This document shows positions 6,277 to 13,379 of a stretch of 64,000 nt of DNA, piece after piece (within the stretch, counting starts at the first letter, position 1; each line of letters opens with the position of its first letter). This DNA is from a virus, in IMG/VR virus record IMGVR_UViG_3300050821_010764, positions 1-64,000 of that record; one strand, 5' to 3'. The translations under genes and the position numbers were made by a program. Below the pieces are notes generated by a model, which was not told where the DNA came from, did no database searches, and worked only from the letters and a program-made list of their open reading frames with translations.

Positions 6277-7014
6277 TTATTTTCTTTTGAATAGATTGAA
6301 GATAGTATTTAAGATATTGGTTAGAAGGCTCGTAGGAGCTGCTGGAGGCGGAGTTGGTGCAGGAGCTGGAACTGGATCAGGAACAGGCGCTGGAGGCGGT
6401 TCTGGTGCCACTGGAACGGGTTCTGGAATAGGATCTGGCTCAGGCGCTGGTGGATTGAGTGCATTCACTGCATCTTCATAAGCCGTGGTCTTCATATACT
6501 TGCCAAAATAGAAATTCATCAGCTTGACGTAATCAGCTTCAGGAGCGGTATAGTAACCGGCTAGCTTAAGTAAATGAGCGAAAGCTGCTGGATTACCAGC
6601 CTCTACTGCCGACCAAGCTTTACTATATCTGTGATTCTTGAGGAAGTCTAGTTCGAAAGCAACGCCATCGGCTAGGGTTGCAAAAGCTCTAAACCAAGTA
6701 GCTGGACTAGGTGGTTGGAAGATAACCTTCTGTCCATTAACAATTTCCCACACATTAGCTAGCATCATATACAATTTACCATTATCATTGTCTGGATTGG
6801 AACTAGCAACGAACTTGACATTGCCTAAATTGTTATTCCACATAGAGGTGGTGCCGCCAGTTTCTAAAGTGTTTTGAGCATATAGGACGCCGATGGCTTC
6901 CTTGCTTGGCAACTCTCCAAACTGTTGTTTCCAACCTGCCACGTAACCGGCAATCAATTGAGCTGTGGTATATGAAGTTCTAGTCGTTGGTACTAATGTA
7001 GCTGGCATATTCAA
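6277..7014 (-). CDS. Peptidoglycan hydrolase (glucosaminidase/muramidase-like) with Pro-rich linker and cationic tail
   Basis: A 245-residue protein on the opposite strand to its neighbours. The catalytic region (about 15-175) resembles phage and FlgJ-type cell-wall hydrolases: YAQNTLETGG holds the likely catalytic Glu, followed by SMWNNNLGNVK. Residues about 185-225 are a low-complexity linker of Pro, Glu, Val and Ala (PEPxP and PAPxP repeats). The last 18 residues (LLTNILNTIFNLFKRK end) form an amphipathic, positively charged helix, a design seen in lysins that destabilise an outer membrane. No signal peptide. A good Shine-Dalgarno (AGGGAG) precedes the ATG on the minus strand. The enzyme class is inferred from motifs; the exact bond cut is not certain. 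Confidence 0.8.
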   Translation of the reverse strand: MNMPATLVPTTRTSYTTAQLIAGYVAGWKQQFGELPSKEAIGVLYAQNTLETGGTTSMWNNNLGNVKFVASSNPDNDNGKLYMMLANVWEIVNGQKVIFQPPSPATWFRAFATLADGVAFELDFLKNHRYSKAWSAVEAGNPAAFAHLLKLAGYYTAPEADYVKLMNFYFGKYMKTTAYEDAVNALNPPAPEPDPIPEPVPVAPEPPPAPVPDPVPAPAPTPPPAAPTSLLTNILNTIFNLFKRK

Positions 7015-7051
7015 TCTCCCTATCTATCTAATAATATACGAGAATGTTACC

Positions 7052-7549
7052 ATGATATGGCCACTTAAAAACAAAACTCCCGTCATTCCACCCGAAGGAC
7101 ACGTGGGAGACTTTGCCTTTCGACGTTCCTTCTACCATCATCCAGGTATCGATATTTATTGCGGAAATGGTCAAGAGGTGGTCGCTATTGAAGATGGTAC
7201 TGTCGTTGGTTTTGAGTATTTTACTGGAGTCGGTGCTAATCCGCCTAGTCCTTGGTGGAATAACACTTTTGCAGTGATGGTTGAAGGAGCTAGTGGCGTC
7301 ATCGGGTATTGCGAATTGATGATTGAAGATGAGCTTGATATAGGACAAAAAATCAAAGCTGGCTACCCTATTGGAAATATTGTTCCAGTTCTCAAAAAAG
7401 ATAAAGGCAATGGAACTACCATGCTTCATCTGGAACTCTATGTACCAGGCACTCGACATCATGTCACATGGGTATTAGATACTCCACAACCCTCAGAACT
7501 AATAAACCCTAGAAAACTATTAGAGAGAATCCGTGATACACATTTTTAA
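7052..7549 (+). CDS. M23/LytM-family peptidase-like protein
   Basis: A 165-residue protein starting at ATG 7052. It shows the M23 metallopeptidase pattern: HHPGIDIYCGNGQEV (His and Asp metal ligands), 'AIEDGTVVGF' after it, and HLELYVPG near the end (the HxH motif is reduced to HLE). The family cuts peptide bridges in peptidoglycan. It is divergent from the lysin gene next door, so the two may form a lysis or DNA-entry pair. Loss of the second His of HxH could weaken zinc binding. Confidence 0.7.
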   Translation: MIWPLKNKTPVIPPEGHVGDFAFRRSFYHHPGIDIYCGNGQEVVAIEDGTVVGFEYFTGVGANPPSPWWNNTFAVMVEGASGVIGYCELMIEDELDIGQKIKAGYPIGNIVPVLKKDKGNGTTMLHLELYVPGTRHHVTWVLDTPQPSELINPRKLLERIRDTHF

Positions 7550-8114
7550 AACTCTTGAAGAGTTAGAAAATTACATTCCTAATTGTATTATCTGTGGTAA
7601 ACATTTGCAACTTTTCATTTCGGGGAGATTAAATGCTGTCTCTCCCGCCAAACCCAGATGGGGTAGTGGGCAGGAACAAATTCGATTACCTATGGTGCTG
7701 AAGGAAGGGGTTTTCCGTTCCAAACACAAGAATCATAGCGTCAGTGTGGAATATTCTTCTAATCATATCATTGATGGACAAGATATTGTTAATCGACTTA
7801 GATTTGTTGAGGCAGAAAAGAATTGTCCAACATGTCATTTCAAAATCCTTGCTAAAGCCAAAGATGGGCAAGGTCATAAAGAAAATTGCTTGCCGCCCTT
7901 GACAATTTCGCACGAAGAACTACATTACACCATGAAGGGCGGGAAGCCTATTCGTATTACCAAGTACTATGGTACTGGAGACACTCTAAGAGGAGAATCT
8001 GCCACTATTCGTATTGATAATAAGTTCTTGCCGCCTGTGCCCTGGGATTTTGATAAATTCAAGGATTTAGCACATTTAAACAAAAGAATTGCAACCATCA
8101 AGATGTTCCACTAA
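7533..8114 (+). CDS. Hypothetical protein with two CxxC motifs
   Basis: A 193-residue protein with a GTG start preceded by AGAGAG and overlapping the M23 gene by 17 bases. CIIC near residue 18 and CPTC near residue 100 could together bind zinc, flanking a strand-rich region. No enzyme motif is seen. HNH was considered but there is no DH/NxxH pattern. Confidence 0.75.
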   Translation: MIHIFKTLEELENYIPNCIICGKHLQLFISGRLNAVSPAKPRWGSGQEQIRLPMVLKEGVFRSKHKNHSVSVEYSSNHIIDGQDIVNRLRFVEAEKNCPTCHFKILAKAKDGQGHKENCLPPLTISHEELHYTMKGGKPIRITKYYGTGDTLRGESATIRIDNKFLPPVPWDFDKFKDLAHLNKRIATIKMFH

Positions 8115-8120
8115 TAACTG

Positions 8121-8127
8121 GATATAT
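8121..8127 (+). promoter_or_regulatory. GATATAT box upstream of 8225 gene
   Basis: GATATATAAA in the 110-base gap before the gene at 8225. The box is about 100 bases from that start, so a leader is likely. A nearby ATG (8136) opens only a 4-codon frame. Confidence 0.4.
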
Positions 8128-8224
8128 AAACGATCATGAAATATCTATAGATTCGTCCACGTGCGCCTCCTACAGTTAGACAAGTTCTAATTAATTTGTT
8201 TGTTAACCATATAGGAGATGTAAA

Positions 8225-8611
8225 ATGAAAAACGCACTGAAACATAATTATTCGAAGTTTATTTTGATTGGTAAGATCAAGGGCTTGGCTCTTGAGTCTA
8301 AAAAGGCTAGAACTCGTATTCTAAAAGCAAAAAAGGAAGAAGCTGTTTGGAATTTGTCTTCTCGTAAGCGTGTGGTCGGAATTGATATCCGTCATCACTT
8401 GTTAGCTTATGCTTTTCTACGCGGTGTGTCATATCGTGCCGTGGAACGCGCTTGTGGTAAAGACAACAAGCCTAATGCTGACTTAATTTTCAAGATTGTA
8501 GCAGCTCATGCCCCTCGATTGCTCTGCAATGAGGAAGCTCAAAAGGCTGGTAACTACATCTATAATCCTAGCTTGAGCGATGTTCAGGTGTGGCTCACGG
8601 AGGCACTCTAA
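8225..8611 (+). CDS. Hypothetical basic protein
   Basis: A 128-residue protein with a strong Shine-Dalgarno (TAGGAGATG) before its ATG. The first 60 residues are Lys/Arg-rich; the rest looks helical (LLAYAFLRGVSYRAVERACG), with a hint of a helix-turn-helix. It may bind nucleic acid. No family is recognised. Confidence 0.75.
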   Translation: MKNALKHNYSKFILIGKIKGLALESKKARTRILKAKKEEAVWNLSSRKRVVGIDIRHHLLAYAFLRGVSYRAVERACGKDNKPNADLIFKIVAAHAPRLLCNEEAQKAGNYIYNPSLSDVQVWLTEAL

Positions 8612-8642
8612 CATGTCCACCTAGCTTCAACTCACCCGAGAC

Positions 8643-9194
8643 ATGCAAGACTGTCAGCAATCCCAAGGTCAGTCTGTTTACCAGCATGGTCTCTCGGTTA
8701 AAGAGCATATTTTTCAGTTGATTGATTATCTGAAAACCGGGCACATCTCAGGCGACTGGCGATTGCCCGATTGGTTGACAGAGTATCGTCAGCAACTGCT
8801 TAGCGTCCTTCTCCCTCAGGATATCATCGAGGAGTATACAATTTACCACGATTGTGGTAAGCCTTATTGTAAGTCAATCGATGAGAATGGAAGAACTCAT
8901 TTTCCAAACCATGCCGACATGTCATACCAAACATGGTTGGAAGCTGGAGGTAGTCTGCAAGCCGCCAAGTTGATGAAGATGGATATGATTATTCATACCA
9001 TGAAAGCCTGCGACATCGATGAGTTTATTATTCATCCTGAAGCTTGCACTCTTCTTCTAGCAGGGTTGGCTGAGGTTCACGCCAACGCTAAGATGTTTGG
9101 AGGTCTTGATTCCACCTCCTTTAAAATCAAATGGAATCAAATTAACAAAAGAGGCAAAGCTATTTGCCAAAAACTGTTTAGGAGACAGTCATGA
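8643..9194 (+). CDS. HD-domain phosphohydrolase
   Basis: A 183-residue HD superfamily protein. Metal-binding positions are visible in order: His15 (YQHGLSV), His69-Asp70 (YHDCGKP), the NHADMS His near 90, and a later His in MIIHTMKA. HD proteins hydrolyse phosphoester bonds in nucleotides or second messengers. The substrate cannot be told from sequence; phage versions are often linked to nucleotide pools or signalling nucleotides. It is followed by a Pth2-like gene. Confidence 0.75.
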   Translation: MQDCQQSQGQSVYQHGLSVKEHIFQLIDYLKTGHISGDWRLPDWLTEYRQQLLSVLLPQDIIEEYTIYHDCGKPYCKSIDENGRTHFPNHADMSYQTWLEAGGSLQAAKLMKMDMIIHTMKACDIDEFIIHPEACTLLLAGLAEVHANAKMFGGLDSTSFKIKWNQINKRGKAICQKLFRRQS

Positions 9195-9220
9195 GTCTAT
9201 AGATTAAATCCGGTGATAAG

Positions 9221-9532
9221 TTGTATGTGATTACTCGTTCAGATTTGGAACCCGGTTATCAAGCCGTGCAGTCGATGCACGCTTTGAGACAGTTTACTGC
9301 TGAACATCCTGAGATAGATAGATTATGGTTTGATCAGTCAAACTATCTTGGTCTATTATCTGTTGCCAATGAGAAAGAGCTTTATAATCTAATGGAGCAG
9401 GCTCAGATGCAAGATATTAAGTTTTCGATTTTTCGAGAGCCTGATATTGGGGATCAGATTACAGCTATTGCCATTGCGCCTGGTGCCAAGAGTAAGAAAT
9501 TGTGCAGCAGGCTTCCTCTTGCTTTGAAGTGA
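9221..9532 (+). CDS. Pth2-like peptidyl-tRNA hydrolase
   Basis: A 103-residue protein of the Pth2 type: YVITRSDLEPGYQAVQSMHA at the start (R-D-L-x-x-G-x-x-A-Q-x-x-H pattern), a central KELYNLMEQAQ helix, and FREPDIGDQITAIAIAPG at the end. Pth2 enzymes free tRNA from peptidyl-tRNA that drops off ribosomes. The likely start is TTG 9221 (GGTGAT upstream); the frame is closed by TAG just before. It is slightly shorter than archaeal Pth2 (about 115). Its presence with tmRNA and tRNA genes supports a ribosome-rescue theme. Confidence 0.75.
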   Translation: MYVITRSDLEPGYQAVQSMHALRQFTAEHPEIDRLWFDQSNYLGLLSVANEKELYNLMEQAQMQDIKFSIFREPDIGDQITAIAIAPGAKSKKLCSRLPLALK

Positions 9533-9537
9533 TATAG
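9531..9537 (+). promoter_or_regulatory. GATATAG box upstream of tRNA-like element
   Basis: GATATAG overlaps the end of the Pth2-like gene and lies 14 bases before the 5' end of the tRNA-Ile-like structure, the same distance as GATATAT boxes from SD-less start codons elsewhere in the window. Confidence 0.4.
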
Positions 9538-9544
9538 AGCTTAT

Positions 9545-9664
9545 GATCCGGTAGCTAAATAAGAATGAAAGCGGTCTACGAACGTGGTAGATGCAGCAAG
9601 TAGTTTATGACCAAGCACCTGTTTGATAAACAGGAGAATGTGTGGTGCGAATCCCACCCGGATC
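9545..9664 (+). ncRNA. tRNA-Ile-like RNA (anticodon GAU) with about 44-nt insertion
   Basis: The ends pair perfectly as an acceptor stem (GATCCGG 9545-9551 with CCGGATC 9658-9664). A perfect anticodon arm is present (CCTGT 9618-9622, loop TTGATAA giving GAU, ACAGG 9630-9634), and a T-arm-like hairpin has 4 bp (GTGG 9642-9645, CCAC 9654-9657) with TGCGAAT in the loop. A weak D-arm (GCT/AGC, 9554-9572) lacks GG in its loop. Between D-arm and anticodon arm lie about 44 extra bases, including a TCTAC/GTAGA hairpin. No CCA is encoded. It could be an intron-bearing tRNA, a decayed tRNA or a tRNA mimic. Confidence 0.55.
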
Positions 9665-9688
9665 TCTATTAACGTAAAGGGAAATAAA

Positions 9689-10006
9689 ATGAGCGACAAA
9701 TGTGATAGCGATGTGTACGAGAATGGTTCACAAGTTTTTCTAACTCATACCATTGCAGCTAAAGATGTAGAGAAATGGGTTCAAGCAGTTGCTAAAGAAT
9801 CTGGTCAAAAAGTTGATTGGCATTATTGTGGCGGACGTGCTGTTGTGCTAGCATTAGGCGATCTTAGCAAAGTATATGACGCCTTGAAAAAACTGAGACC
9901 AGTACATGATGCTTTATATGTCGCCGCTGATTACAAATATCTGAAAGATAAAGAATCTGCGCAAGAGCGGGCAGATGGCATTTGGCAATATAATGGCTTA
10001 GTTTGA
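9689..10006 (+). CDS. Hypothetical protein
   Basis: A 105-residue protein; ATG 9689 is preceded by AAAGGG. An upstream in-frame ATG (9623) lies inside the tRNA-like element and is not used in this reading. The mixed alpha/beta sequence (WHYCGGRAVVLALGDL) has no known motif. Confidence 0.75.
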   Translation: MSDKCDSDVYENGSQVFLTHTIAAKDVEKWVQAVAKESGQKVDWHYCGGRAVVLALGDLSKVYDALKKLRPVHDALYVAADYKYLKDKESAQERADGIWQYNGLV

Positions 10007-10012
10007 TGTTAT

Positions 10013-10086
10013 GCCTTCATAGCTCAAAGGAAGAGCAACCGTCTCTAAAACGGGGTATGCGATGTCGGGATTCGCTGAAGGCGCCA
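10013..10086 (+). tRNA. tRNA with amber anticodon CUA (suppressor)
   Basis: A cloverleaf with CCA encoded: acceptor GCCTTCA/TGAAGGC perfect, D-arm GCTC/GAGC perfect, anticodon stem CCGT/ACGG with loop CTCTAAA. With T33 and A37-A38 the anticodon is CUA, which reads UAG. The T-loop is odd (GTCGGGA instead of TTCGANN). Discriminator is G. The amino acid it carries cannot be told. Confidence 0.8.
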
Positions 10087-10094
10087 GGTAGAAT

Positions 10095-10388
10095 ATGTCA
10101 GGCATTTGGGTCTCAAAAATTGTTTCATCTTCGTATGGAGATATAGAAGTTTCTGTACGTTTAGACACCGCCATTGAGCCGGGCGACATGCTTGATCGTT
10201 TAGAGAAAGAGTGGGACGTCCTTGATAAAAAGATGGATAAAGTCTTGCAAAAATTAGAACGTCTTAACGACAAAACGCCACAAAAAATTGTAGATTCGGT
10301 TATGAAAGAGCTGATGGAAATTGATAATTTGCAGAAACATAATCGTAAAGAATGGAATCGCTGGTTTGAAGTTTGGGAGCCAAAATGA
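10095..10388 (+). CDS. Hypothetical coiled-coil protein
   Basis: A 97-residue protein; residues about 30-85 are heptad-like ([20 protein letters not shown] and onward), suggesting a coiled coil. It overlaps nadA by ATGA, so the two are translated together. The function is unknown. Confidence 0.75.
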   Translation: MSGIWVSKIVSSSYGDIEVSVRLDTAIEPGDMLDRLEKEWDVLDKKMDKVLQKLERLNDKTPQKIVDSVMKELMEIDNLQKHNRKEWNRWFEVWEPK

Positions 10389-11395
10389 CAAAGTTACCGA
10401 TGTTAACGCCTAAAGAGTTTGCTGATGCTAAACGTAAAGCGATAGCCGATGGCATCTATGATGGTCTTTCTATTTTAGACATCGAAGACAGAATTCAATA
10501 TCTAAAGAAGGAACGTAATGCCGTTATCTTGGCACACTATTATCAGGATTCAGAAATTCAAGATGTTGCTGACTTCATCGGAGATTCCTTACAACTCTCC
10601 CAAGAAGCTGCTAAGACTCAAGCGGATGTCATCTGTTTTGCTGGCGTTCACTTTATGGCTGAAACCGCCAAGATTCTTAATCCAACCAAAATCGTGGTGC
10701 TTCCCGATTTGGAAGCCGGATGTTCACTTGCCGATGGATGTCCCGCCGATAAATTCGCTGCCTGGAAAAGCCTCCATCCCAATTCTATCGTGGTCAGCTA
10801 CATCAACTGTTCCGCCGAAGTCAAAGCACTCTCTGACTATATTTGCACCTCTTCCAATGCCGAGAAGATTGTTCGTGCTGCCGCTGCTACCGGTAAAGAA
10901 GTTCTTTTTGCGCCAGATAGAAATCTTGGTAACTACATCATGAAGAAGACTGGCATTCCCATGAAGATGTGGCAAGGAGCTTGTATTGTCCATGAAACCT
11001 TCAGTGAAAGAAAATTGGTTGGTCTTAAAGTGCGTCATCCGAATGCTTTGGTTCTTGCACATCCAGAATGTGAAGAGCCGATTCTCAAGATGGCGGACTA
11101 CATTGGCTCAACGACTGGGATTTTGAAGTATGCAACTACTTCAGAACACAAAGAGTTTATTGTAGTCACGGAGTCCGGTATCTTGCATCAGATGCAGAAA
11201 GCGGCTCCAGACAAGACATTCATCCCGGCTCCACCAGAAGCAAACTGTGCGTGTAATGAATGTCCCTTCATGAAAAAGAATACTTTGGAGAAGGTATATC
11301 TTGCATTGAGAGATTTGACTCCCCAGATTAACATGTCAGAGGATTTGATGAATCGAGCCAGAGTTTCTATCGATAGAATGATGGCATTATCTTGA
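10385..11395 (+). CDS. nadA: Quinolinate synthase NadA
   Basis: A 336-residue quinolinate synthase, the [4Fe-4S] enzyme that condenses iminoaspartate with dihydroxyacetone phosphate in de novo NAD synthesis. Family marks: [35 protein letters not shown] (Cys113), WQGACIVHE (Cys200), and a CACNECPFM cluster motif (Cys288, 290, 293). Length and order match full-size bacterial NadA, so it looks active. Start ATG 10385 has GGGAG in front. No NadB or NadC is in the window, so it would boost a host pathway. The phage's own IscU at 2.6 kb could load its cluster. NAD supply matters to phages because several defence systems drain NAD; that link is inference. Confidence 0.97.
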   Translation: MTKLPMLTPKEFADAKRKAIADGIYDGLSILDIEDRIQYLKKERNAVILAHYYQDSEIQDVADFIGDSLQLSQEAAKTQADVICFAGVHFMAETAKILNPTKIVVLPDLEAGCSLADGCPADKFAAWKSLHPNSIVVSYINCSAEVKALSDYICTSSNAEKIVRAAAATGKEVLFAPDRNLGNYIMKKTGIPMKMWQGACIVHETFSERKLVGLKVRHPNALVLAHPECEEPILKMADYIGSTTGILKYATTSEHKEFIVVTESGILHQMQKAAPDKTFIPAPPEANCACNECPFMKKNTLEKVYLALRDLTPQINMSEDLMNRARVSIDRMMALS

Positions 11396-11404
11396 ATAAT
11401 AAGT

Positions 11405-11481
11405 GGTTCATTAGCTCAGTCTGGTAGAGCAGGGAATTCTAAACTCCCGGGTCATGGGTTCAAATCCCATATGAACCCCCA
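11405..11481 (+). tRNA. tRNA with amber anticodon CUA (second suppressor)
   Basis: A cloverleaf with CCA encoded: GGTTCAT/ATGAACC acceptor perfect, D-arm GCTC/GAGC, T-arm ATGGG-TTCAAAT-CCCAT. Anticodon stem GGGA/TCCC has an A/C at 31-39; loop TTCTAAA gives CUA (reads UAG). A one-base shift would give UCU (Arg) but loses stem pairs and breaks D-arm spacing, so CUA is preferred. Discriminator is C, unlike the first CUA tRNA. Confidence 0.75.
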
Positions 11482-11488
11482 ATATTGT

Positions 11489-11495
11489 GATATAT
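11489..11495 (+). promoter_or_regulatory. GATATAT box, 14 nt before ATG 11503
   Basis: GATATAT followed by a T-rich stretch and ATG with no Shine-Dalgarno; part of the recurring box pattern. Confidence 0.5.
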
Positions 11496-11502
11496 ATTTT
11501 GT

Positions 11503-11673
11503 ATGACTCGAATAGAAATGCAATCCAGAATTAATGAACTTCGTGATGAACTTGAAACCAGGCACAAATATGGCACTGTCAAGATAGCTAATGCCGATGG
11601 AACGCCTGTCGCCACCGAAAAACTTCAGGGCGAATTGTATTCCTTGATTTACAAGGTGAGCAAGCTTGCCTAA
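11503..11673 (+). CDS. Small hypothetical protein (56 aa)
   Basis: A 56-residue protein, MTRIEMQSRINELRDE at the start, mostly helical with a short strand region and a C-terminal helix. It fills the gap between a tRNA and the HNH gene and overlaps the latter by 8 bases. It has no Shine-Dalgarno but a GATATAT box 14 bases upstream. The function is unknown. Confidence 0.6.
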   Translation: MTRIEMQSRINELRDELETRHKYGTVKIANADGTPVATEKLQGELYSLIYKVSKLA

Positions 11674-12151
11674 ACCAAAGCTCACAATTGAATTAGTTCC
11701 ATCTTCTTCGTGGTTTAATAATGTCCGCGCCGTCTTGACCAAGAAGCAATGGGACTATGTAAAATCTCAAGTGTTTTCCAAGGCTTATGACACTTGTGAG
11801 ATTTGCGGAAGTATTGGCTCCAGGCATCCGGTAGAATGTCACGAAATTTGGAGCTACAACAACAAGAAATTAATACAAAAATTAGAAGGCATGATCGCCT
11901 TGTGCCCGAGCTGTCACATGGTTAAACATATGGGTTACACTGAGGTCCGTGGACTCAAAGTGCATGCATTACATCATTTGATGTCAGTCAATAAAATGAC
12001 GAGCAAAGAAGCAGAAGCTTATATTGCCCAAGCTTTTAAAGTGTGGGCAGAACGTAGTGAAAAGATTTGGGAGTTGGATATTACTCACCTTACAGAATAT
12101 GGAGTAGACCTAGATAAAATTAAAAAGCATAAACTAGTATGTAGTCAGTAG
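11666..12151 (+). CDS. HNH endonuclease-like protein
   Basis: A 161-residue protein with a TTG start and AAGGTGAG upstream. It shows a zinc-finger HNH pattern: CEICG, then VECHEIW (the His pair), then LCPSCHMVKH. Such proteins are common in phages as free-standing or homing endonucleases. It is one of only two larger genes here that stop with TAG; an in-frame TAA follows seven codons later. Confidence 0.8.
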   Translation: MPKPKLTIELVPSSSWFNNVRAVLTKKQWDYVKSQVFSKAYDTCEICGSIGSRHPVECHEIWSYNNKKLIQKLEGMIALCPSCHMVKHMGYTEVRGLKVHALHHLMSVNKMTSKEAEAYIAQAFKVWAERSEKIWELDITHLTEYGVDLDKIKKHKLVCSQ

Positions 12152-12179
12152 ATGTATTCCATTTACTATTAAGGCTTAT

Positions 12180-12371
12180 ATGCTAATTTCATTTTTAATT
12201 ACGTTAATCATAGTCGGAGTTGTTTTATATTTGGTAAATACTTTAATACCAATGGATGCAAAAATCAAAACCGTTATTAATGTGATTGTTTTGGTTCTTG
12301 TACTATTTTATGTTCTACAAGTATTTGGGGTCTTACCCGCCCACAGTTACCCTTTACCTTCACTAAAGTGA
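12180..12371 (+). CDS. Small two-pass membrane protein (Thivi_2564-like)
   Basis: A 63-residue protein with two hydrophobic segments (about 3-22 and 32-50) joined by an IPMDAKIKT loop. The pattern closely resembles a widespread small membrane family of phages and bacteria (Thivi_2564 type). The role is unknown; a holin-like role has been considered for such proteins but is not shown. Confidence 0.75.
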   Translation: MLISFLITLIIVGVVLYLVNTLIPMDAKIKTVINVIVLVLVLFYVLQVFGVLPAHSYPLPSLK

Positions 12372-12425
12372 ACGAATTATAATTTACATTGTGTGAGAAA
12401 TTGTACTCTGTAAATCAAGATAACT

Positions 12426-12761
12426 ATGATGACTGAAGATCCTCGTAAAACTGGTTTAAAGAATGGTTTGCGTCAGCTAACCGCGGAACAATTACAGAGA
12501 GTGATTGATTATCCTGGTGAGATGGTGCTGGACTCCTACAACTATGCGGACGGCAATTTCTGCGCCCTAGCGGTCGCTTTAAAAATGGATGAGACCATGC
12601 CTGACCCGAGCCACGACAAAGTGTTCGCGGAACTTACTAAATTGGGCTACAAAGTTTACAATACTCGCGGCATTGCGGGCGAGTTTTACACCACCAACCG
12701 CAAGGAAGACCTGCTGGAAGCAGCAAGAGAGGTATTACAAGAAAAGACACATGCAAAATAA
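12426..12761 (+). CDS. Hypothetical protein, GC-richer than neighbours
   Basis: A 111-residue protein starting at ATG 12426 or 12429. It contains ALAVALKMDE and a GYKVYNTRGIAGEFYTTNR segment. The middle (about 12480-12700) is visibly richer in GC codons (GCG, GCC, CGC) than adjacent genes, which may hint at transfer from another phage or host. It overlaps infC by 11 bases. Confidence 0.7.
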   Translation: MMTEDPRKTGLKNGLRQLTAEQLQRVIDYPGEMVLDSYNYADGNFCALAVALKMDETMPDPSHDKVFAELTKLGYKVYNTRGIAGEFYTTNRKEDLLEAAREVLQEKTHAK

Positions 12762-13287
12762 CAACCAACAACGAGAACAACGCATTCGCATCAATCATCA
12801 AATTCGTATCCCACAAATCAGAGTTGTCGCTTCCAATGGCGATAACTTAGGGGTCATGGCTACTAGAGACGCCCTCAAACTGGCAACAGACGAGGCTTTA
12901 GACCTAGTAGAAATTAATCCAAGAGCTGTGCCTCCAGTCTGTAAAATTATGGACTATGGCAAATTCAAATACGAAGAGAAGAAGAAGGCGCAAGCTGCTA
13001 AGAAGAATCAGCAGGTGCAAGAACTCAAAGAACTTACTTTCCGCCCTAACACGGATGAAGGTGACCTGGCTCATAAGACTGAACAAGCCAAAGAGTTCTT
13101 GACAGAAGGTAATCGTGTTAAGTTTACCATTCGTTTCAGAGGTCGTGAGATTACTCATCCTCAAGTTGGTAGTGATAAATTGAAATGGATTTTGCAACAG
13201 TTAGATGGACTCATTGTAGCTGCGCCACCTATTTCTTTGGAAGGCAAGTTTATGACAATGATCGTAGCACCTAATAAGAAGGCATAA
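12751..13287 (+). CDS. infC: Translation initiation factor IF-3
   Basis: A 178-residue IF-3 with both halves. The N-domain has INHQIRIPQIRVVASNGDNLG, the linker is the usual Lys-rich KYEEKKKAQAAKKNQQ, and the C-domain carries KELTFRPNTDEGDLAHK and the RFRGREITHPQ signature. IF-3 binds the 30S subunit, keeps subunits apart and checks the start codon. Cellular infC normally starts with a rare AUU for autoregulation; this copy uses ATG at 12751, so it would escape that control. The frame extends further upstream (to 12589) but that part overlaps the previous gene and is unlike IF-3. A phage IF-3 could bias initiation toward phage messages, including SD-less ones. Confidence 0.95.
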   Translation: MQNNNQQREQRIRINHQIRIPQIRVVASNGDNLGVMATRDALKLATDEALDLVEINPRAVPPVCKIMDYGKFKYEEKKKAQAAKKNQQVQELKELTFRPNTDEGDLAHKTEQAKEFLTEGNRVKFTIRFRGREITHPQVGSDKLKWILQQLDGLIVAAPPISLEGKFMTMIVAPNKKA

Positions 13288-13296
13288 AGGTGTGAT

Positions 13297-13370
13297 GTCC
13301 CCGTGGTATAGAGGATGTGCTCCAGTTTCCTAAACTGGCAAGGTTGGTTCGAATCCAACCGGGGATACCA
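13297..13370 (+). tRNA. tRNA-Arg (anticodon CCU)
   Basis: A cloverleaf with CCA encoded. Anticodon stem CCAGT/ACTGG perfect with loop TTCCTAA giving CCU (reads AGG). T-arm GTTGG-TTCGAAT-CCAAC perfect; acceptor GTCCCCG/CGGGGAT has one G-U at the end. Discriminator A. Confidence 0.92.
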
Positions 13371-13379
13371 GAGGTCCAA

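Noticed and set aside
6287-6481. Plus-strand Gly-rich 64-residue frame
   Set aside because: It is the antisense of the lysin Pro-rich linker; repeats such as GAGAG arise from that.
8136-8150. ATG after the 8121 GATATAT box as a gene start
   Set aside because: It opens a frame of only four codons before TAG; the real gene starts at 8225 with a strong Shine-Dalgarno.
11405-11481. Reading this tRNA as tRNA-Arg(UCU)
   Set aside because: Shifting the loop by one base breaks two stem pairs and the D-arm spacing; CUA keeps four Watson-Crick pairs.
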